Shown piece after piece: positions 1 through 5,222 of a stretch of DNA of 7,968 nucleotides; the stretch's first letter is position 1; each line of letters starts with the position of its first letter. A program made the translations under genes and the position numbers. The notes below the pieces were generated by a model. The model was not told the DNA's origin. It saw only the letters and a list, made by a program, of their open reading frames with translations, and made no database searches. The stretch is taken from the NCBI GenBank assembly GCA_934654805.1, contig CAKUGW010000131.1, forward strand, positions 1 to 7,968, given 5' to 3'. The stretch comes from an uncultured Kiritimatiellota bacterium (lineage in GTDB: Bacteria > Verrucomicrobiota > Kiritimatiellia > RFP12 > UBA1067).

Positions 1-54
1 CTGTCAGTATGCCATTATCCTTACTGAGTAGATTCCTTTCATTCTACAAGTTCA

Positions 55-70
55 GCCAAGCTTGCTTGGC
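55..70 (-). terminator. Possible terminator-like hairpin after the operon
   Basis: GCCAAG-CAAG-CTTGGC, a 6-bp stem with a four-base loop, begins 22 bases after the TAA of the rhamnosidase gene. No run of T follows it on the transcribed strand, so it is not a classic intrinsic terminator; it may be an RNA 3'-end stabiliser or chance. The rest of 1-92 holds no gene I can support. Confidence 0.25.
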
Positions 71-92
71 GCACCACAAGAAACACTCCTTT

Positions 93-3000
93 TTACGGTG
101 ACCGCTTGCACCAAACGAACTTCTCGCCCCAGACGGGGTAGATGACCGTGCCCGCGTCCGTCGCGCGCGCGGCCTCCTCCTCGCACGCCGCCCAGTCCCA
201 GCGGCCGGGGCCAAAACCGTGGCTGATCTCCTGCGCGTGCGAAATGACGAGCAAGCCGGGCTTCAGCACCGCCGCCGTCTTCTCGGCGTTGTGTCCGTCA
301 AACGGCCAGACGTGACAGATCGCCATGTCGACGGGCGCGAAGCGCGCAAGCTGCGCGCCGTCCCAGCCGTCGCCCGCGTGCAGGAGCGTGACGGCCTCCG
401 GCTCGCGTCCGCACGTCACCTTGTAGGGCGTCATGGACTCCGTCCAGTAGGCGTTGTGATCCGTCACGCCCGTCTCGACCGTGCAGTCGCCGAACGTGTA
501 CGTCTTCGGTGTGCGCGCATGCCACGGCGAATACATGAACGACGAGACGACGGGCTTGCCGTTCGTGAAGCCGCCCTTTCGCTGCATCGCCCGCAGCACG
601 CGCTCGGAGGCGTGGTCGCCGTGGTTGTGCGTGACGAGCGCGAAATCAAGGAGGTCGGCCAGTTCCGCATCGCGCGGGCCGCTCAGGTCGATGCCGAAGA
701 CCGTGCCGCCGGGCGTCTTCACGACGTGCCCCATGTCGTAGTAGTACCAGACGGCGACCGTGCCCTTCGCGACCTTCGTCGCGGGGACTTCCGCGAGGAT
801 CTTGTCGACCGCCGCGTCGATGACCGCAAGCGCGGGCGCCTTCTTGAACAGTGCCGCGCTTCGGTCGCCGCCGACGGCCTTGCCGAAATCGTCGCCCGAC
901 GTCATGTCGATCGCGCGCTGGACGATGGCCATGTCCGCGCGCCGACGCGCGTCGTTCCGCGCGTACACGTCACCCGCCCAGATGCGCCGCGCCGCCGCGA
1001 GGGCGTCGTCGACCGAGACCGGCTCCTTCGCGACGACGGGACGCGCCGTCGGCTTGCCGAGCGCGAACATCAGGCCGCCCGCGCCGTTGCGGAGCGTGGC
1101 CGTCAGCACGTGCCGCCCCGCTGTCACGGGAAACTTCGCCGTCTTGTTCCAGTAGCCGTATTCGCCCGTCGCATTGCCGCCGCTGCCCGTCGTGAAGACG
1201 GTCTTGCCGTCAAGCGCAAGGTCGTAGAACCAGTCGCCCGTGAGCCCCGCCGCGACCTCGCCGTCGGACGGAACCTCGAACGCGCCCGTCATCACGACCT
1301 CGTTGCGCTTCTTCGGGTCGAAGCCGGGGAACGTCCAGCCATCCCGGAAGCGGTGGAAGCCGCACCGATGCTCGCCCGTGACAAGCGCGTGCGGTTCGCC
1401 GTTCACGGTCGCCGACCAGTCTGCAATCACGAGATCGCGCGGCGCGCCGCCCGTCGGCGTGAAGAGGCACGTGCGTGTCGGCGCGGCGGATGGCGGAGTG
1501 TGCCTTCCCACGGACAAGGCCACCACATTCTCGCCCGCCTTCAGCGGCAGGGCCTGTCCCCGCCACCTGAATTCGCCCGAAAGTCCGTCAGGAAGGCGCA
1601 CGGAGCCCTCCACGCCGCCTTGTCCGTCGAAGCGGAGGTCTTGCACGACCGCGCCCTGCGGCACCGGCGTGCGACTTCTGATGAACGTCAGGTGCGCGGG
1701 CTGCGGCTCGACCGTCACGCGCCCGTAGAACGGCGCCGCGCTCCGCACGCCCGCGACGCCCGTGTGCAGATGCCACAGCGGATGCGAGCCCCAGCCATGG
1801 CAGTCGCTGCGCGCATTCGTGCCGGGCATCTCCAGCACCGTGGACAGGTTCCAGTCAAGACAGTCCTTCCAGAAGCCGAGGCTGCCGAAGAAGAGGTCTG
1901 GCCGCCTGAACTTGAAGTAGGTCGAGAAGAGATAATGCCGGAAGTAGATCGTGCATCGGGCCAAGCCGGGTGTCTCGACCAGCGCCTTGAAGCACCGCTC
2001 CGCCTCTTCGCCCGTCACCACGTCGGCGAGCAGCGCCAGGCACTGGGCATGCTCGCTGAACGACGTCTTCGCCGCATCCGACGCGAACAGGGCGCGGTCT
2101 TCGCACCAGAACTGGCGCTTGATCGCGGCGGACAGGCGCGCGGCGCGCATCCGCCAGTAGTCGGCGAGCGGCGCGTCGCCGACAGCCGCCTCGGCTTCGG
2201 ACGCCGCCCGCATCGCATGCAGGTACTGGAGGTTGATCTCGGCGTTCGGACGGTCGCCGTTGGCGCCCGGCGGCATGCCGGCGTCGACGCCGGGATCGAC
2301 CCAGCCGGGAACCCAGTCCACGAAGTTCCAGCCGGGCGTACGGCGCAGAAGCCCCGTCTCGTCCGCAGAAGCGTCCAGCCCCAGAAGCGAATGGTTCACG
2401 CCGGGCATCCGCGCCTTCAGCCACGCGCGGTTCGTATGGTTGCGCGCATAGTCGCCGAACATCATGATCTCGACGCAGGTAAAGCCGAGGGCATCCTGCG
2501 TGCCGCGCGTGGGACAGTTCATGGAGATTCGGCCGTTCTCGCGGCGATCCGCGTCAAAGAGCGTCAGCGCATTCCGCACCAGCCGGTCTTCCGTGTCGAA
2601 GAAGCCCGACACGAGGCCTTGGATCCGCGTGTCGCCCGGATACATCTGCTGCTCGTAGTAGGGGCAGTCGAAGAACATGTCGTGCTGGCACATCTGCAGC
2701 GAACGCGCGCAGATGGACTGGAGACCGTCCAGAAACGGGTCGTCCGACGCGAACGCGGCCTTCAGCTCGGCCGGATAGCGCACTTCGGCGATCTCGACGC
2801 CCTCGACGGTCAGCGGCTCGTCCGCCGTCCTGAACGTCAGGCGGCACCACGTGCCTGCGCGCCACCACGGCGTCGTGAAGCGCGCGTTCACGCGCCCGTC
2901 GCAGCGGAAGACGTCCCCGAACGGACGCGCCATATCGAGGCCCTCGCAGGCGGCTCGGTCGCCCTTGTTGCCCTTTGCGTCCGTCAGGCACTCCGCCCAG

Positions 3001-3992
3001 TCCCAGCGGATCTCCGTCCCCTTCCCGCCCGAAACGCGCAGGTACGGATAGGCGCAGTAGTAGTTGCCGAGATGCCAGAACACCGTCGCTTCCGACTGCG
3101 CCGGCACGACGCAGCCGGGACGCAGTACGTCCGGGCCCCGCCGCACCTGACCCGGCGTCTTCCGATCGTGCGTCAAGTCCCGCAGCGGCGACGGGAAGAG
3201 CAACCAGCCCGGCGTGACCAGGCCGCCGAAATAGGCGACAGGCCCCCGCACGACGGCTGCGTCGGCCCACGTCGTCGGCTCTTCGTCAAGAAACGACGTG
3301 CCCGTCACCGCGCACTGCGACCCGACGCCGAACGCCTCCGAATCGCCCTTGTCCGTCATGCGCGTGTTCCGCAGTTCCGCCACGCGCCAGACGGCCCGCC
3401 CGGTCGTCAGTTCGGCATCGTACGGGGCTTCCGCCTTCAGGATGAAGCCGCCGCGCACGGAGACCTGCGCAAGCGGCGCGTGTTCGCCAATCTGCCAGAC
3501 GACCGCCTCCAAGCGATGAACGCCCTTCGTCAGGCCCGTCACCCGGTAGGTCTGGTAATGCCACCTGTTCTTCAGGCCACGCTGCGGCCCACGCGCGAGT
3601 TCAGCCCCGTCCAGCAGCAGGACGAACCGCTCGTCCGCACTGACGTCAAACGTGAGCGGCGCGTCCGTCGAGACCTCGAAGTCGCGCCGAAACCGCAGGA
3701 ACGTCTGCGGCACCTTCGCCAAGGCCGCCGGGTCTGTCCGCGTCTCGGTAAAGCCGCCCCACACGTCACGACCCGGCATCCACACCCACGAAGCGGAATC
3801 GATGGCCTGCACGGGACGCACGTTCGTGTCGCCCCGCTCGTACCGTTCGGGACGAAAGACGCGCGTGACCTCGTATGCCGCCGAAACGCCGGGGCCTGTC
3901 CCCACCGACTGGGGGGTCTGTCCCCACGAAACGCTGGGGTCTGTCCCCAGGAGAATGGCAGACAAAACTACAAGAAAAGATCTGATTTTCAC
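93..3992 (-). CDS. Secreted GH78 alpha-L-rhamnosidase fused to a C-terminal metallo-beta-lactamase-fold domain
   Basis: 1299 residues from GTG at 3992, with Shine-Dalgarno GGAGGA six bases upstream. Residues 1-15 are a signal-peptide core, 16-36 are repeat-encoded, and a possible cleavage site is VSA/A (36-39). Residues 66-185 are an N-terminal beta-sandwich (SWVWMPGRD, FLRFRRDFEV, HRLEAVVWQIGEHAPLAQ); about 195-405 is a second beta region ending before the barrel. The (alpha/alpha)6 barrel spans about 415-750: DCPYYEQQMYPGD gives D442, E447 and D454, at the same spacing as Asp567/Glu572/Asp579 of Bacillus RhaB, and E721 (TVLEMP) fits the general base. RSDCHGWGSHPLW (728-740) is a further family motif. 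Residues 757-830 are the usual C-terminal beta domain. Beyond that, where GH78 enzymes normally end, come a PA14-like sandwich (about 840-982), a helical linker (990-1070) and an MBL fold (1076-1299). It releases terminal alpha-L-rhamnose; the added domain's role is unknown. The protein holds 25 cysteines. Confidence 0.9.
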   Translation of the reverse strand: MKIRSFLVVLSAILLGTDPSVSWGQTPQSVGTGPGVSAAYEVTRVFRPERYERGDTNVRPVQAIDSASWVWMPGRDVWGGFTETRTDPAALAKVPQTFLRFRRDFEVSTDAPLTFDVSADERFVLLLDGAELARGPQRGLKNRWHYQTYRVTGLTKGVHRLEAVVWQIGEHAPLAQVSVRGGFILKAEAPYDAELTTGRAVWRVAELRNTRMTDKGDSEAFGVGSQCAVTGTSFLDEEPTTWADAAVVRGPVAYFGGLVTPGWLLFPSPLRDLTHDRKTPGQVRRGPDVLRPGCVVPAQSEATVFWHLGNYYCAYPYLRVSGGKGTEIRWDWAECLTDAKGNKGDRAACEGLDMARPFGDVFRCDGRVNARFTTPWWRAGTWCRLTFRTADEPLTVEGVEIAEVRYPAELKAAFASDDPFLDGLQSICARSLQMCQHDMFFDCPYYEQQMYPGDTRIQGLVSGFFDTEDRLVRNALTLFDADRRENGRISMNCPTRGTQDALGFTCVEIMMFGDYARNHTNRAWLKARMPGVNHSLLGLDASADETGLLRRTPGWNFVDWVPGWVDPGVDAGMPPGANGDRPNAEINLQYLHAMRAASEAEAAVGDAPLADYWRMRAARLSAAIKRQFWCEDRALFASDAAKTSFSEHAQCLALLADVVTGEEAERCFKALVETPGLARCTIYFRHYLFSTYFKFRRPDLFFGSLGFWKDCLDWNLSTVLEMPGTNARSDCHGWGSHPLWHLHTGVAGVRSAAPFYGRVTVEPQPAHLTFIRSRTPVPQGAVVQDLRFDGQGGVEGSVRLPDGLSGEFRWRGQALPLKAGENVVALSVGRHTPPSAAPTRTCLFTPTGGAPRDLVIADWSATVNGEPHALVTGEHRCGFHRFRDGWTFPGFDPKKRNEVVMTGAFEVPSDGEVAAGLTGDWFYDLALDGKTVFTTGSGGNATGEYGYWNKTAKFPVTAGRHVLTATLRNGAGGLMFALGKPTARPVVAKEPVSVDDALAAARRIWAGDVYARNDARRRADMAIVQRAIDMTSGDDFGKAVGGDRSAALFKKAPALAVIDAAVDKILAEVPATKVAKGTVAVWYYYDMGHVVKTPGGTVFGIDLSGPRDAELADLLDFALVTHNHGDHASERVLRAMQRKGGFTNGKPVVSSFMYSPWHARTPKTYTFGDCTVETGVTDHNAYWTESMTPYKVTCGREPEAVTLLHAGDGWDGAQLARFAPVDMAICHVWPFDGHNAEKTAAVLKPGLLVISHAQEISHGFGPGRWDWAACEEEAARATDAGTVIYPVWGEKFVWCKRSP
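96..770 (-). other. C-terminal MBL-fold (UlaG-like) metallo-hydrolase domain of the rhamnosidase fusion
   Basis: Residues about 1076-1299 of the fusion protein. The first metal motif is complete: THNHGDH with H1122, H1124, D1126 and H1127, preceded by the usual strand-loop (FGIDLSG, DFALV). TDHNAYW (H1179) could supply the third-motif histidine, HAGDG (D1208) the bridging aspartate, and SHAQ (H1252) the last histidine; HAGDG and the compact length resemble the UlaG lactonase branch. All metal ligands therefore look present, so I expect an active hydrolase. There is no start codon with a ribosome site or stop separating it from the rhamnosidase, and it would be exported with it. The substrate is not evident; ester or lactone hydrolysis is only a guess from the UlaG resemblance. 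Confidence 0.75.
3891..3949 (-). repeat. Three-unit tandem GGGGACAG(A/G)CCCC array in the rhamnosidase leader
   Basis: Cores lie at 3936-3948, 3913-3925 and 3891-3903 (in gene order), each preceded by T on the coding strand, with 23- and 22-base periods. Spacers are AGCGTTTCG, CCAGTCGG and then GGCGTTTCGG after the last core. The array is coding and is read as GTDP, WGQTP and VGTGP, so the middle unit is in a different frame from its neighbours. It begins directly after the hydrophobic core of the signal peptide (residue 15) and ends just before the mature protein. Each core can pair GGGG with CCCC around a five-base loop. Confidence 0.93.
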
Positions 3993-5200
3993 TTAAAGTC
4001 CTCCAATTTCCATTCGTCGTGCCATTTGATCGCCGGCTTGTCGCCAGAAAAGTCGATCGGCAGCCAGACGTAGCGGGCCTTGCACGTTTCGGCAGCACCA
4101 CCGAAGTTCTTCCAGAACGACTGGCAGTCCGCGTCAGCCCCACGTCCGCTCGTCGCCTTGTCGAAGGCGTTGCTGACGGTCGCGTACGTGTTCGTGTCGT
4201 CCGGCAGCCAGCGATCGCCAAGCGCGATGTAGAGGTCCTTCTTGTCCGGAACCTTGAAGACGGACGAGATCTGCGACCGAAACGACGTTTCCGACCGATC
4301 CGTCGGATGCAGGTCGCCCAAGTCCGTCCACGGGCCATGGAACGTGTCCGCCACCGCGACGCGGGACGGATTCGGCCAGTAGCCCGTCGTGCCTGACGTC
4401 ACGAGATAGTGGAAGCCGTTCCGCCGGAAGTAGGCCGGCGCCTCGCGCGTGAACGGCGGACGCTTCAGCGGAAAGTGCGTCGAATAGTAGCCCGTCACGT
4501 CCGTGTAGTCGTCCGTCAGGTCGGCGCAGACGAGTTCGCTGTGCACGCGCTCGAAGTAGTAGTACGCCTTGCCGTCGTCCGCCGTGACGAGGTCGAAGTC
4601 GCCGGCGCTCATGCCGCAGGGCCGCAACCCGTCCCGCACCTTCCGCCACGGGCCGCGAATCGACGAGGCCGTGTAGACGGCCTCGACCTGCACGGCCGCA
4701 TGCGGCGGCTGCATGAGCTTCAGCCAGCAGACGAACGTCCGCGTCCGTTCGTTGAAGAGGATGTGCGGACGATCCATCATCGTCTTCGGGTTGAGCGGCG
4801 AAAGCGGATCGTCCGGCTCCGGCGGCAGAATCAGCCCTTCGTCTTTCCAGTTGTAGAGGTCGGTCGATGAATAGGCGCGAACGCCCCAATGCCAGACGCC
4901 GTTCTTGCCGTCCGTGCGCTCCTTGTTCTCGCCGTACCACCAGTAGCGGCCATCAAGGCGGAGAATGGAGCCGCCGTGGGCGTGGATCGGCTTGCCGTCC
5001 GTGTCCAACCACGGCTGTCCAGGACGAAAGGAGTCGTAGACAACGGGGGCCTGTCCCCTCGAAACAGGGGGCCTGTCCCCACGGAAACCGGGGTCTGTCC
5101 CCACGGATTGGGGGGCCTGTCCCCAGGAATCGAGGGGGCCTGTCCCCACGAGGGGGACAGACAAAAGCGCGAGAAATGATTTGATTTGTTGTAAAATCAT
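3989..5200 (-). CDS. GH43-family glycoside hydrolase, exo-beta-1,3-galactanase-like (subfamily 24/34 type), secreted
   Basis: 403 residues from ATG at 5200, 22 bases after the stop of the beta-helix gene. Residues 5-18 form a short basic/hydrophobic export leader, followed by a repeat-encoded stretch (18-52) that is not part of the enzyme fold. The five-bladed propeller starts near 53: DTDGKPIHAHGGSIL (66-80), YWWYGENKE (86-94), RPHILFNE (144-151), SAGDFDL (198-204), REAPAYFRR (252-260), SQISSVF (309-315) and a closing YVWLPIDFSGDKPAIKW (377-393). These blocks match GH43 enzymes of the exo-beta-1,3-galactanase type. The family's usual early Asp base is not seen; AHGG stands in its place. E253 is the likely acid, and Q310 fits the glutamine described as base-like in fungal subfamily 24 galactanase; E91 is a conserved partner. 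Likely substrate is beta-1,3-galactan of arabinogalactan or another beta-galactoside, acting outside the cytoplasm. Subfamily and substrate are inferred; GH43 fold is confident. Confidence 0.88.
   Translation of the reverse strand: MILQQIKSFLALLSVPLVGTGPLDSWGQAPQSVGTDPGFRGDRPPVSRGQAPVVYDSFRPGQPWLDTDGKPIHAHGGSILRLDGRYWWYGENKERTDGKNGVWHWGVRAYSSTDLYNWKDEGLILPPEPDDPLSPLNPKTMMDRPHILFNERTRTFVCWLKLMQPPHAAVQVEAVYTASSIRGPWRKVRDGLRPCGMSAGDFDLVTADDGKAYYYFERVHSELVCADLTDDYTDVTGYYSTHFPLKRPPFTREAPAYFRRNGFHYLVTSGTTGYWPNPSRVAVADTFHGPWTDLGDLHPTDRSETSFRSQISSVFKVPDKKDLYIALGDRWLPDDTNTYATVSNAFDKATSGRGADADCQSFWKNFGGAAETCKARYVWLPIDFSGDKPAIKWHDEWKLEDFK
3999..4004 (-). promoter_or_regulatory. Shine-Dalgarno site for the rhamnosidase gene (supports the GTG start and coupling)
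   Basis: GGAGGA on the minus strand, six bases (CTTTAA) before the GTG at 3992. It lies inside the last codons of the GH43 gene (LEDFK), whose TGA overlaps the GTG as GTGA. The strong site plus the four-base overlap decides the GTG start and suggests translational coupling of the two enzymes. Confidence 0.85.
5046..5148 (-). repeat. Five-unit tandem GGGGACAG(A/G)CCCC array in the GH43 leader
   Basis: Cores lie at 5135-5147, 5112-5124, 5090-5102, 5068-5080 and 5046-5058 (in gene order), with periods 23, 22, 22 and 22. They are read as GTGP, WGQAP, VGTDP, GDRP and GQAP: all three sense frames are used and none contains a stop. The first three units correspond in spacing, frame and spacer sequence to the three units of the rhamnosidase gene; the last two are extra. 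Only the third core has A at the variable position; the others have G. Confidence 0.94.
5140..5160 (-). repeat. Inverted repeat (8-bp GC-rich hairpin) at the upstream edge of the GH43-gene array
   Basis: On the coding strand CTGTCCCC is followed by a five-base loop and GGGGACAG, a perfect 8-bp stem. The left arm encodes SVP in the signal region and is an inverted copy of the repeat core's left part; the right arm belongs to the first repeat unit. It sits 41-61 bases inside the message from the ATG. The rhamnosidase gene retains only TCTG at the equivalent place, not the full arm, so the hairpin is specific to this copy. Confidence 0.7.
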
Positions 5201-5210
5201 TCTAATTACG

Positions 5211-5216
5211 CCTTTT
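5211..5216 (-). promoter_or_regulatory. Weak Shine-Dalgarno-like AAAAGG ahead of the GH43 gene
   Basis: AAAAGG ends ten bases before the ATG at 5200, in the 22-base gap after the beta-helix gene. The match is short and the spacing long, so initiation may depend on coupling to upstream translation. No promoter is visible in so short a gap. Confidence 0.35.
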
Positions 5217-5222
5217 GGCTAC

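Noticed and set aside
9..101. A 30-codon plus-strand frame starting ATG at 9 and running into the end of the rhamnosidase gene
   Set aside because: No ribosome site can be seen, it has no recognisable features and it overlaps the end of a solid gene; too short to support.
219..4073. A 1284-codon open frame on the plus strand opposite the rhamnosidase gene
   Set aside because: It is in exact codon register with the minus-strand gene, so its only possible stops are the rare TTA, CTA and TCA codons of the sense gene. Its product is Arg/His/Ala-rich with no domain, while the minus strand encodes clear GH78 and MBL motifs.
3891..5148. Reading the GGGGACAG repeats as a CRISPR array
   Set aside because: Spacers are only about 8-10 bases, the arrays lie inside coding sequence and continue the reading frame, and no cas gene is present.
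3891..5148. Reading the GGGG runs as a G-quadruplex
   Set aside because: G-runs are separated by about 18 bases that include C-runs able to pair with them, so hairpins are more likely than a quadruplex.
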